Source: a virus. Taken from it: a stretch of 44,380 nt of DNA. Numbering within the stretch: position 1 is the first letter of the stretch; the number at the start of each line of letters is the position of its first letter. Location: IMG/VR virus record IMGVR_UViG_3300033153_006491, positions 1 through 44,380 of that record, one strand, 5' to 3'. Both the position numbers and the translations under genes were made by a program. The notes below the pieces were generated by a model that saw only the letters and a list, made by a program, of their open reading frames with translations, was not told the DNA's origin and made no database searches. Below are positions 12,916 to 23,700 of the stretch, piece after piece.

Positions 12916-15900
12916 ATGGCTCTAAAAATTACTGGTGATTCTACCTCAATAGTTAAATCACTTGGAGATTTTACCAGATCCTTAGACAAAAGTCGTAAAG
13001 CTGCAATAAGATCAGCCGGTGGCCTTGATAAACTCAACAAGAAAGAAAAAGAGTTTAAAGAGCTTGCTCTGGCTGCTTCCCGACAAGTCAAAAAGCAAAT
13101 CCCTTTAATTGCCAAACTAGCTAAGGATTACAATAAGTTAGAAGGGGAAATTGATGATGTGCGAGGCTCTGTCAAGAACCTTCACAAGGCTTTTAAGTCT
13201 CAGGAAAATCAGTTAAAGAAAGCCACCATGGCTAATAAGAAGTACGCACAGTCCAATAGACTTGTGAAGGATTCTATGCGTGGTGTCATGGGCGGCATGG
13301 GCAAGATGTCACTTGGTTATGGTGGCCTGGCCACTATCGCAACAGTTGGTGCTTCTTACGCTGCTGTTGCTGGAATCAAAGCAACCGTCTCTGGGGTAAT
13401 GGAAGCCGGGGCCGCTTTTGAGTACATGACAACCTATGCTCATTCCATCTCTGAAATGGATGTGAAGCTTCAAGATCTTCAGTCTACCTTATTGAGCATC
13501 AAAGGCTCCGTCCACACTCCCGTAGAATTGGCCGAAGGTATTAAAGAGATGGCCAAAGCTGGCTATGACCTTCAAGACTCCTTGGAAAATATTGAAAAAC
13601 TCTCTAAATTTGCAGCTGTTGGTGAGCTTGCACTTGGAGAAGCTACAGCTCTTGCCGTAACCCAGGTTGAGGCTTTTAGTGATGAGAATCTAAAGCTTGC
13701 AGATTCTATTGATATCATGGCTGCTGCGGCCTTAGGCTCTCCTATGAGTTTTGGAGACTTGAGAACTGCCCTGTCCCACACCACGGAACTTTCAATTGTT
13801 GCCGGTCAAAAATTCGAAGATGTAAATGCTGCTCTGGCTCTCATGGCTAAAGCAGGAATCAAAGGGTCCAAGGCTGGTACAGCCATCCGGACTGCAATCA
13901 ATAAACTAATATCTCCAACAGAGGCCCTCCATCAAAAGATGAAGGGCCTCGGGATGGATTTTGACGCTTTTACCGACGCTGGTAAGGTTAAAGACATGCG
14001 GTCCTTGTTTGATAATCTGTCACAGGCAATCAAGAAACTTCCCGGACCGGAGCAAGCTGCTATTATGAAGAAGATCTTTGGTCTTCGTTCATTGAAAGCT
14101 GGTGCTGTTTTGGTTAAATCTTTGTCTGGAGGTTGGGATGAGTTTAAGGAAAGCCTTTTTGAAGCTCAACAAGGGATAGGGATCATAGAAAGGACTTTTG
14201 CTCATCTGGAAGGAACTACTTCTGTACAGATGAAGCAACTATCTGCTGATATTAATAAGGCTTTTGTAGAATCCTTTAATGGTGAAATGGTTACGAAAGT
14301 ATTAGGAAACGTTCGTGACGTTATCACAGATCCTTCTTTTCAATCATCCATAGAATTTATGGCTGATACTTTTGTGGTTATGGCTGGTTTGACTTTTAAA
14401 GGGATAGAGGCACTTCAACAGTCTCTTACCGGATGGGCTATGATCGTGTCCTTGCTTACTAATTCAGATATTGAGCGTAAGGATTTTGCCGGGGTTAACA
14501 ATACCCAGGACCTCAAGAATATAGAAGAATACAAAAAAGCAATGCGGGAGCGACAAGAGCTAGAAGAAACATATGCTAAAACTCTTAAGAGTACTGCAGT
14601 GTACCATCAGGCTTATAGTAACGCAGTTATTGAAAGAGCACAGGTATTACAGGAAAGTCATGAAGGTCTTGTTGGACCAAAAGAGGTTAGGGCTGCTGAA
14701 CGAGAAGTTGCTTATTACAAAGGCTTGTATGAGACATTCAAAGAGAAAGCAGAGGGCTTAGGGTCTAAACTAAGTGAAGACATCTCAATCCAAGCAGAAA
14801 AATTGGACGATGATCTGAATGAACTGATGGAGAGTTCAAAATTATTTGGATTTGAGTTCGAAGAAACAGCAAAAAAGGTTGAGGCTTCCAGTGATGCCCT
14901 GAAAAACTTTGATGCAATTATGAAGCAGCTGGACCTTAAGAATGCAGTTAGCTCAATGACTGAACTTGAAAAAGTTCAAGCTGACTTGGATGCCCAGTAT
15001 GCGAAAGGTGCAGCAGCTCTTAATGCCACTGGAAAATCCAGTTGGGAATACAGAGCTGCTGTAGAGGCACTTAGAGTAAGTATCTATGAAGGGTCAGCTG
15101 CACATAAGGCTCGGGCTGATGCTATAGAAAAAGATGGTAAAGCAACCAAAGGCTATGTTCGAGCTTTGGAATCTGCGGATAAAGCTATAACAAAGATCAC
15201 CCATAAAATAGCGACTGCTGGGATGGGCGAGCAACATAAGATAATTAGTAAGAACCTGCAGGCTCTGGAAGGGACCATTGCTGGTTTTGATAAGAAGGCC
15301 TTAGGTGCTGAAGCTTACACTGCAAAAGTTGAAGAAGCTACAGCTGCTCAGGCCATTAATACACAAGCTGAACTAGATGCTGCGGATGCTAAGAATGACC
15401 TGGTAGCTGCTACCCTTAAGCAAAATCTTGAGGCTACGATTCGGCTTGAGCTTTTGAAGGCCGAAGGCGAAGGTCTAAGGGGCATGGCCAAGCTTAACAA
15501 CGAAGTTGCTAAATCAATTGCGCAATTTGAGAAGTCTTCTGACTATAAGAAGGCGCTTATTGATAATCCGGTATTGGCCGCGAAGAGCCTTGCTAAATTT
15601 AAGGTTGCTGCTGAAGCAGCCGTAAAAACAACCAAGGCACTTATCGAAGCTGATAGGGACACCCAAAACTTATGGAAAGGATTCACTGCCGGGGCCAAAG
15701 ATGCTGCGGAATCTCTTACGCGACTCGGTGAAGTAGGATACGAAATCCATGGTGCCTTGAGTGAGGGAATTCAGGAATCCCTGTCTACCACGTTGAAAAA
15801 TTTTGCTTATGGTCTTGACGATGCAAAAGATGTCATTACAGAAGCATTCACAATTGACTCTGAAAAACTTCATGAATCGTATGCCAAGGATCTCGCTGAT

Positions 15901-18900
15901 CTTGAAGAGGAATATTCTAAGGGCGAGCAGACAGTAGAAGATTACGAACAGGCTAAGTTGGATCTCCTTGAGAGTTATAACGAAACTAAGTTGGATGCCC
16001 TTGAACAATATAACGATGATATCCTGGCGGCTGAAGAAAAACTCGGGGTTGACCTCAAAAATATCTGGGATGAAACTCTTCGAAGTATGCTTGACAGTGT
16101 TATAGATTGGGCAGCTGAAGTTGCGGCCAAAATGGTCATCAACGCCAGTATTGATATTGTTGATGGTATGACCGGAGGCCTTTTATCTAAATTAGGTATT
16201 GGTGGAGGTCCTGACGGAACACCAGGCAACCCACTGCATGTGGTAATGGCTGGGGCGGGTATTGCAGAGTTTGTTGATGATTTCGGGAATGTTCTTTCAT
16301 CTGAATCTGTATCGATGTTGTCTGATGCAGCCAAAGATTATTATACAAATCATGATGCCTATCTACAGACGTATGGATCAACTTTTGATAATGCGACTGG
16401 CGAATATGTGATGGCTGATCCTTCAAATTATGATCTTGATTACGGAGCCATTCCTGCTGAAGGAACTTGGTACAGTGAGTTATCAACTTCAATGACGGAG
16501 CTTAAAAATAAAATTGCTCCTTATCTTGGGGCCTTGGCCGGGGCTTATGGTGTTTATTCAGGAGTAAATCAATTCGGAGAAGGAAATTATGTGGGCGGGG
16601 CCGTATCCACTGCAGGTGGAGCCTCTAATATTTACTCCTCCATGGGTGGACAATATGCCGGCACAGCAACTACTTTGACAGGTGCTGCCGGAAGTATCTA
16701 CGGACTCTATTCCGGAATCTCCGATATGATGGAGAACGGAATAAATGCTGGGAATGCCATGGGCACCGGGTTGTCTGCGGTCTCTGCTTACAATACGGTC
16801 CCTGCTGCTTACGGGATTATAGCTGAAGCATTCACCTCTGTAGCGACCACCACAGCCGCTCAGACAGCCGCTCAGACAGCCGCAGTGTACTCAGCACAAC
16901 AAGCAAGTGTTGCAGGTTTAGCAGCGGCTGAAGCTGGCGCTCAGGGCGCAGGAACACTCGTAGCAGGTATCGGGTCAGCAGCCACTGGAATCGGCATCAT
17001 CGCTGCAATACATACCATCCCGGCCATGATCAAGGAACTTGGACAGCAGCCAACAGATGTAATCGAAACACAATCAACGGGTGACTACAATCTTTGGGAT
17101 GGAAGAGATTTTGCTTCTCAATTCCTGAAAGACTTTACAACTGCTGTTAATATTGATCTCTCCGACATGATTGCCCTCGATGAATTTGGAGATGTAAATG
17201 TTGCTAAGAGTAATGAGTTCCTCCAGGAGCTGGTAAATATCGGTACCGAGTTTGGTATCCTTGATGATGCCATGGCCTTAACCGGTACTTCTGTAGAGAA
17301 GCTCACCGAGCAGATGGGAGAACCGGTAGTCTCTGAATACACTCAAGGGCTAGAGGCTATGAACACCCAGTTCGTAACTCTCCTTCAGAGCACTTATGGT
17401 TTGTCTTTATCTACCGATGCTGCAGCAGATGCCAATGCAAGCTTTCAAAATATCCTTGATAATGGAATAAACTCAAGCTCTGACGCATTCTCTGATCTTA
17501 CTCAGCAGCTGGAAGTATTAGGTATGACATCCGGTTCTGCTTATTTTGCTATCAAAGAGTTGTATAAAGCAATCGGAAATGTCCCTGCATCAGATATGGC
17601 TGGAATTGATACCTTTGCCTCTGGTGGGGTTATTGGTGGAGTCCTTCAAGGGGGGTCCGGGAAGGTTGATGATCTTTATCTTGGAACAATTAATGGAACG
17701 GCTCAGGTTGCCGTGGGTGGCGAATATATTATGCCTCCCGAGCAAACCAAGAAATACGGACCGGTTCTTGAATTGATGCGCTCTAATCAGTATGCAGATG
17801 GAGGCTTTGTATCCAGTCCTCCTGATTCCTTTTACAATCCATATGCCGGATCTACTACTGAAGTCAGTAACCCTAACATAGCAGAGATTCAAAGCCTTAT
17901 CGATTCTTTCAATGATATAATCGGATCTAATAATCTCCAAAATTATGTGGATGAGATTCGAATTCTTGATCTTGAATATCGAAGAACTATCAACACCCTG
18001 GAGTCACTTGGAGCTTCTCAGGAAGATATTCAGAAAGCTCAGGCAGCTCACGCCCTTGAGATTCGAGCGGTAGGAACTGCTCAGGAAGATGCTGATAAAA
18101 AACGTAAGGATTCTTTAGAAGATCTTTTAGGACCATATCGAGACATAAATGCCAGCATGTCGGACATGCAGATTAACGCCAGGGACATGGTAGACAGTTA
18201 TGCTGAAGCTATTGAAGCTGCTGCTGAACTTGGTGCGACTGAAACAGAATTGGCTATGATACGAAGGGCAGGCACTACCGAAACAGATAAAGCTATCATG
18301 GATCTTCTTGGATCTTTTGGAGCCTTAAATGTAGGAATGTCTGATACGGAGATTTGGATACAGGACTTGAATGCTAAATATCAAGAAGGGCTTGAAGTGT
18401 TGATGGAATCTACTGCGGGTCATGGAGAGTATGTGGATTATATGCGAGCCTGGGATGAAGCTGTTCAGACTGAGGTTGATAAGTTTATGGATCCAGTGAA
18501 AGATATTATCGATCAAGACACTTTATCATCACTTGTTTATGGGACGAATAAAGTTAATGAACGTTTTGATGAAATGCGTGATTCTCTTATTGCTCTTGAT
18601 GCCTCTTCCGCAGATTTACTGCAGGTCGAGATGGCTAGAAATATTGAACTGGAGAAGGAGGCGGGTAAGGATCCTATCAGTTGGTATGATGATTTGATTA
18701 ATATGGGAGCCACAGTATCAACCTTTGGATCACAGTCAGCTTTTAGTTCTCTGGAACCTGCTAATAATGACATTCAGGTTACTGTGATGGTTGATGGTAA
18801 CGGAATAATTAATGAAGGGGCCCTTGCTACTAAAATTGTAGAGGTGTCAGAATCTTCTGCTACTGATAAATTCCGGAGAGACTACACCGGTCTCACAACC

Positions 18901-18918
18901 CATCCTGGAGTTATATAA
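12916..18918 (+). CDS. Tail tape measure protein
   Basis: A 2000-residue protein that sets tail length. It starts with a coiled-coil N-terminus, then a Gly-rich membrane-like patch (MRGVMGGMGKMSLGYGGLAT, near 120-140), and the PhageMin_Tail-type core with IKGSKAGTAIRTAINKLISP (about 315-335). Long helical coiled-coil segments follow to about 1100. Hydrophobic Ala/Gly segments lie at about 1205-1385 (one is VAGIGSAATGIGIIAAIHTI). A typical C-terminal motif, FASGGVIGGVLQGG ... VAVGGEYIMPP, lies near 1570-1620. No lysozyme or peptidase domain is evident. At roughly 1.5 angstrom per residue, the tail should be about 300 nm long. A strong AAGGAG precedes the ATG, and its TAA overlaps the next ATG. 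Confidence 0.95.
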   Translation: MALKITGDSTSIVKSLGDFTRSLDKSRKAAIRSAGGLDKLNKKEKEFKELALAASRQVKKQIPLIAKLAKDYNKLEGEIDDVRGSVKNLHKAFKSQENQLKKATMANKKYAQSNRLVKDSMRGVMGGMGKMSLGYGGLATIATVGASYAAVAGIKATVSGVMEAGAAFEYMTTYAHSISEMDVKLQDLQSTLLSIKGSVHTPVELAEGIKEMAKAGYDLQDSLENIEKLSKFAAVGELALGEATALAVTQVEAFSDENLKLADSIDIMAAAALGSPMSFGDLRTALSHTTELSIVAGQKFEDVNAALALMAKAGIKGSKAGTAIRTAINKLISPTEALHQKMKGLGMDFDAFTDAGKVKDMRSLFDNLSQAIKKLPGPEQAAIMKKIFGLRSLKAGAVLVKSLSGGWDEFKESLFEAQQGIGIIERTFAHLEGTTSVQMKQLSADINKAFVESFNGEMVTKVLGNVRDVITDPSFQSSIEFMADTFVVMAGLTFKGIEALQQSLTGWAMIVSLLTNSDIERKDFAGVNNTQDLKNIEEYKKAMRERQELEETYAKTLKSTAVYHQAYSNAVIERAQVLQESHEGLVGPKEVRAAEREVAYYKGLYETFKEKAEGLGSKLSEDISIQAEKLDDDLNELMESSKLFGFEFEETAKKVEASSDALKNFDAIMKQLDLKNAVSSMTELEKVQADLDAQYAKGAAALNATGKSSWEYRAAVEALRVSIYEGSAAHKARADAIEKDGKATKGYVRALESADKAITKITHKIATAGMGEQHKIISKNLQALEGTIAGFDKKALGAEAYTAKVEEATAAQAINTQAELDAADAKNDLVAATLKQNLEATIRLELLKAEGEGLRGMAKLNNEVAKSIAQFEKSSDYKKALIDNPVLAAKSLAKFKVAAEAAVKTTKALIEADRDTQNLWKGFTAGAKDAAESLTRLGEVGYEIHGALSEGIQESLSTTLKNFAYGLDDAKDVITEAFTIDSEKLHESYAKDLADLEEEYSKGEQTVEDYEQAKLDLLESYNETKLDALEQYNDDILAAEEKLGVDLKNIWDETLRSMLDSVIDWAAEVAAKMVINASIDIVDGMTGGLLSKLGIGGGPDGTPGNPLHVVMAGAGIAEFVDDFGNVLSSESVSMLSDAAKDYYTNHDAYLQTYGSTFDNATGEYVMADPSNYDLDYGAIPAEGTWYSELSTSMTELKNKIAPYLGALAGAYGVYSGVNQFGEGNYVGGAVSTAGGASNIYSSMGGQYAGTATTLTGAAGSIYGLYSGISDMMENGINAGNAMGTGLSAVSAYNTVPAAYGIIAEAFTSVATTTAAQTAAQTAAVYSAQQASVAGLAAAEAGAQGAGTLVAGIGSAATGIGIIAAIHTIPAMIKELGQQPTDVIETQSTGDYNLWDGRDFASQFLKDFTTAVNIDLSDMIALDEFGDVNVAKSNEFLQELVNIGTEFGILDDAMALTGTSVEKLTEQMGEPVVSEYTQGLEAMNTQFVTLLQSTYGLSLSTDAAADANASFQNILDNGINSSSDAFSDLTQQLEVLGMTSGSAYFAIKELYKAIGNVPASDMAGIDTFASGGVIGGVLQGGSGKVDDLYLGTINGTAQVAVGGEYIMPPEQTKKYGPVLELMRSNQYADGGFVSSPPDSFYNPYAGSTTEVSNPNIAEIQSLIDSFNDIIGSNNLQNYVDEIRILDLEYRRTINTLESLGASQEDIQKAQAAHALEIRAVGTAQEDADKKRKDSLEDLLGPYRDINASMSDMQINARDMVDSYAEAIEAAAELGATETELAMIRRAGTTETDKAIMDLLGSFGALNVGMSDTEIWIQDLNAKYQEGLEVLMESTAGHGEYVDYMRAWDEAVQTEVDKFMDPVKDIIDQDTLSSLVYGTNKVNERFDEMRDSLIALDASSADLLQVEMARNIELEKEAGKDPISWYDDLINMGATVSTFGSQSAFSSLEPANNDIQVTVMVDGNGIINEGALATKIVEVSESSATDKFRRDYTGLTTHPGVI

Positions 18919-19940
18919 TGTTTTTAGTTGAAATATGGGACAGTGTTGCTGGAGTAATAGATAAATCTGCTACCCCTGATTTTAGGATCTCTACCCAATA
19001 TTATGCTTTCACAGATCCTTGGGATGAAGGACTTATAGATATTAGTGGGATAAGTTACGGGGTAGATACTCCTCATGGCGGTATGATTAGATCCAAGTTC
19101 GGTATTCTAACGGTACTCCCAACAGTAACTTCAGTTGAGTACATTGGTGTGGATGTTTTTTACTCAAATGGGGACGACACGGATAAACAATTGTTATTTA
19201 GTGGCGTAGCCTATGTGAATTCCAGAACCAGAACTGTTATCTCTTACGATTTATTTACTAATGCTCCAAATGTTCAGATAGAAACAGAGTTAAGTTTTAA
19301 TTCAGGCACAGATACCCTTGTTTCTGTATTTTCTGATTATTGCACAAAAGTAGGTTGGACCCTCATCTCTACTTTAGCCGCTTCAACAAATATTGACGTA
19401 GAGTTTAAAGCTGCTACCGGGCAATTGTATTCTGATCTCTTGGCTAATCTTTGTCAGACTTATGGTCATTATTTTATTGTAGATGCTGTAGCCGAGGAGA
19501 TACATCTTAGAGAAATAGACAAGGGGGTTGGGACCACTGTCGTTATCGATGCGTTTGAATATTTTCCTTCAAAGTATTCCTACAATATTCCTCCTTCAAA
19601 AGTAACAATTGGAGATGGAGTAGCTTACAATAGTCCCTTCTATTTTGGAGCGGCTAAAAGTTTGAATTCATATACCGAAGATTTGACACTTAATAACACA
19701 CTATCAGCTAATATTAGGGATATTTATACAAACAATCCTTATGAATTTGAACTTCACATGCCGTTGGAGTATTTTGTTGCTAAAGGTGTGAATTTTATTA
19801 CAACAAATAAAATTCAATGGACTGAGGAAGTGGTTCAGTTACCTGGATTGACTGGTGTGTTTGAAATGGTGATTAATGGAATTTCTTTCAATGTGAGGGA
19901 GGATAAAGTAACTCTCACAGGATTCACTATAGAGGTGTGA
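18918..19940 (+). CDS. Tail-tip protein of unknown type
   Basis: A 340-residue beta-rich protein, coupled to the tape measure by a TAATG overlap. The N-terminal part resembles a hub or distal-tail barrel in pattern only, with a centre FNSGTDTLVSVFSDYCTKVG that could be a hub helix (lambda gpL/T4 gp27-like folds contain such a small domain, used to read a local code). Together with the next gene it fills the place of lambda M, L and K. I recognise no exact family. No peptidase motif is seen. Confidence 0.5.
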   Translation: MFLVEIWDSVAGVIDKSATPDFRISTQYYAFTDPWDEGLIDISGISYGVDTPHGGMIRSKFGILTVLPTVTSVEYIGVDVFYSNGDDTDKQLLFSGVAYVNSRTRTVISYDLFTNAPNVQIETELSFNSGTDTLVSVFSDYCTKVGWTLISTLAASTNIDVEFKAATGQLYSDLLANLCQTYGHYFIVDAVAEEIHLREIDKGVGTTVVIDAFEYFPSKYSYNIPPSKVTIGDGVAYNSPFYFGAAKSLNSYTEDLTLNNTLSANIRDIYTNNPYEFELHMPLEYFVAKGVNFITTNKIQWTEEVVQLPGLTGVFEMVINGISFNVREDKVTLTGFTIEV

Positions 19941-19941
19941 T

Positions 19942-20793
19942 GTGGAACGAATAGTAACCAATGAAGCTACAGCTTCAAATATATCCATTTTAGTCAATGA
20001 TGTTGAGGTTGATGAACCTTATTATGTAGCTGCTACCGAAGACCCATATGTCCCTGGCCACATGGAAGGAACAGATGCTGAAGATTCTGTTTATCCAAAG
20101 GAAAATTTGTTGGATCTTCATCCTCAGAAGGTATCAAAAAGTTCAGGCACAAATGATAGCATTTTAATCTCTGTCGTTTGTCTTAATCCTACTAGTGCTG
20201 TGTCCATCTTTAATACCAATGCGGCTACTATTACCGTTGAAGTTTTAGATGTAGATGGAAATCAATTATTTACTCCGATAGCCACGAACCTTCAAGGTTC
20301 TACCACTTACGAACAATTGATTACTGATATGAATAAGGCTGATCTTAAGGAGTATTTTATCTCTTACGACAGATATGCCTACGCTCATGTAATTAACATT
20401 TATCTCTCTGGACCTGTAGGAGACACAGTTATTAATACAGGGATTGTATTTGCAGGGTTGAACATTACAACACGAGATGCTTCTCTAGGCATGACCACCT
20501 CGTTTAAAAATTACTCTATTGTATCTGAACTTGCTTCAGGAGCAACTTACATTCTGCAGAGACCGAGGGTGAGAACCTTTACGTTTGACATTGATTTGTG
20601 TGTTAGTGGTGGGGATGTAGAAAGATTGAAGGAAACCTTTTTGGAGATCGGCCCTCATCCCATTCCCTGGGTTATAAACTCTGGAAATAATGAAATGTGG
20701 TTGGTCTTTGCAAGGACTCAGTCGGAGCCAACAACAAGTTTCTACACTTTCAATAGATCAAAAAATACCATAAATTTGATAGAGGTTCTGTAA
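19942..20793 (+). CDS. Distal tail-like or receptor-binding baseplate protein
   Basis: A 283-residue beta-sandwich-type protein that begins with GTG one base after the previous stop. The pattern YPKENLLDLHPQKVSKSSGT (about 50-70) is reminiscent of F5/8-type or baseplate-distal proteins that start with a NLLD-x-H/R motif. The C-terminal half (RVRTFTFDIDLCVSGGDVER) may be a Dit-like core. It lies between the first tail-tip gene and the large fibre gene, which suggests it anchors the fibre. Family assignment is uncertain. Confidence 0.45.
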   Translation: MERIVTNEATASNISILVNDVEVDEPYYVAATEDPYVPGHMEGTDAEDSVYPKENLLDLHPQKVSKSSGTNDSILISVVCLNPTSAVSIFNTNAATITVEVLDVDGNQLFTPIATNLQGSTTYEQLITDMNKADLKEYFISYDRYAYAHVINIYLSGPVGDTVINTGIVFAGLNITTRDASLGMTTSFKNYSIVSELASGATYILQRPRVRTFTFDIDLCVSGGDVERLKETFLEIGPHPIPWVINSGNNEMWLVFARTQSEPTTSFYTFNRSKNTINLIEVL

Positions 20794-23700
20794 GTGAATC
20801 CGTATAAAATAGTAGAAGGATCAGGGGCATCAGTAGTAAAAACCAGTGGACACCCATATGATATAGTCACTATTAGTGCTACAGGTACTGGGACTACCGA
20901 TCATAGTCTGTTAGACAACAGAGATATTATCAATCAGCATCCCACTTCTGCGATAACTGGTCTTGATACTGCTCTGTCAGGAAAAGTTGATGACGGTCAA
21001 GTCTTGACTGACGTCCCTGCCGGAGCCGTATTTACTGATACCACTTATACTTCAGGTGATTTCGATCACAACTCTTTGGCCAATACTCACAATCTTACTA
21101 CAGATATCAATCATGACTCCCTAACGAATACTCATAACCTCACTACTGATATCGACCACAATTCAATCACGAACAACCATAATCTTACTACTGATATTGA
21201 CCACAACACCATAACGAATAATCATAACCTTACCACTGACATAAGCCATGATAGTATTGCTGATACCGGTTCTGCAAATCAACATCCTACTTCTTCTATT
21301 ACGGGGCTAGACACAGCCCTTTCAAATAAGGTAGATGATTCTGTTGGGGAGGCGATGAATATCTCCCTTGGCGGTTATCAACACTTTGCAGATTATGACG
21401 ACCCTTTCTCAGCAGACACAGGTTTAAGATGTCATGTCAGAGACGGTATTTGGTATCTCGCTAAAGATATAGAAGAGACCAATGATATCTACGTGTATAT
21501 TGAAGGTGAGCGTGTACTTACCACTGCTGATGAGGGTACCGGCAATGGGCTCGATGCAGACACCACAGATGGTAAGCATGTAAATATCGCAGCTTCCAGT
21601 AACTGGGCTGCAGTTATTGATAAAATACCCATGGTAAATTCTTCCGGGGTTATTGAGTTTGGTAATACTGTAGACTTCCATGCTACCAGCTCATCGAATG
21701 ACTTCGACATCAGAGCATTCTGTACGAACAATGTCCTGGATATAATCGGGCCCGGAGATGCTGAGTTAAGAGTCGAGGGAGATAGAGTTCTCACAGTGGC
21801 TGATGGTGGTGCTGGTTCTGGGATAGACGCAGACTTAGTCGATGATATGCATGCCGATGAGTTTGTCTATCTGACAGGTGAGAATAATACTAATTTAGGA
21901 GACATAGGAACAGACACCAACCTTCATTGGTATCTTGTAGCTACGTACACATTCACTGCTGTAACAGATGATTACGTGAATGAAACCTGGCATATCACAG
22001 GGGATGAATGTAATCCTTATGATTTAAGCTTATATTTCAAATTCGTTAATATAGATAATTTCGATGTTCCAGAATGTAGGATGTCAATTGTTGCTAATAA
22101 GATATTAGGAAATTACCCTATATTTAAAGCAATAACAGATGATGCTAGTCGTACTCTGAAGATTTACTATAACAGATCCGGAAACGATACCTGTAGAGAA
22201 TGGTACAGAATCTCTATGGCAACAACAGATCAGGTTACCCGGGCCTTTTCTAACACCTCAGTAGGAACCACAGAACCAACAGACACCAACGAATGGCGTA
22301 CCAGTAATGATACCTTCCATCAAGTCATTACATCTGAAGATGGGGCCATAACAACTTCTGATAACCTTCTCTCTATATCTTCATCTAATTTCCATTGGAA
22401 TGGTGTAAACGTTCTCACTAGTGATGATGAGGGTTCAGGGAATAACTTAGATGCAGATACTGTTGATGGCAAGCATGCCAACACCTCAGGATCCAGTAGT
22501 GTTTGGGCTGACGTTATAGACGATATTCCTGTTATTGATGGGAGTGGTAGTCTTACGATTGGTAATGAGTTAGACTTCTTGGTCACTGATGGAGATAGTC
22601 CTGCTATCACGGCTCACTGCTACAGCGCTAATGAGTTGGATTTCGTAGGATCAGAACCTAATTCTACCATACTCAAAGCCAATAACCGTAGATTACTGAC
22701 AGAAGATGATTTATCAAGTGTCGGCCAGGATGCTGACACCGTTGACGACATGCATGCTATTGAGTTCGTATATGCTAACGGTGAGAACAACGTCCTCATG
22801 GGGGACATAGGTACTGATACAAAACTTCATTGGTATCTCCTGGCTACATATACTTTTGATCAAGATGAAGAGAGTTTCGTCAGTGAGACTTGGCATATAA
22901 GTGGTAAGGACTGCGACCCTTACGACTTCAGTCTGTACTTTATTCATGACCACATGACCACGTTCGTTACAGCAGACTGTTGGATGCATATTACTGCTCC
23001 TGATCTCTCTGATAATGCTCCGGTCTTTAAGACTGTCACGGACAACAATGCCCGCACCATGAAGGTGTACTATAATAGATCCGGGCATGACATGCATAGA
23101 GAGTGGTATCGTACCTCTATGTCGTCCTCTTATGTAGTCACTAAGGTCCTCTCTAATAACTCAGTAGGAACCACAGAACCTACAGGGGATTTTAACCTAA
23201 CCTCTGACAACACTTCTTATCAGCAGCTCGTAACTTCTGACGGTACTTCTGTTATCTCAGCGCCTAAGTATGAAGCAACCACAGGTACTGGGGACATCAT
23301 CCTTGATTGGCATACCTCTACTTCAACCTCCGGAAAGATGTGGGACATCACCGATCAAGGTGGTCTCGCCATTGGATGTGATAGTGCTATGTTCATCCAT
23401 GCTGGAGATAATACTCCTGCTAGGGTGGCAGATGCAGGAATCGTAGCTGGTACTACTGGCGAAGATATGTTTATCACTGCTGATAATCATATAAATTTTA
23501 GATCAAATTTACAAGGTGGGTGGGGCTCTAGTTTCACGCTCACATTAACGAATGCAGGATACCTTCAACTTAACAGCACTAAATCAATTAATGAATTTTC
23601 TAATGACAACACTTTAGGGGATAGCAGTGAATACTCCTTAGTTACTGAGAATGCAGTTAAAAGTTACGTTGATACGACTTTCGTTACAAAAGTAGGAAGC

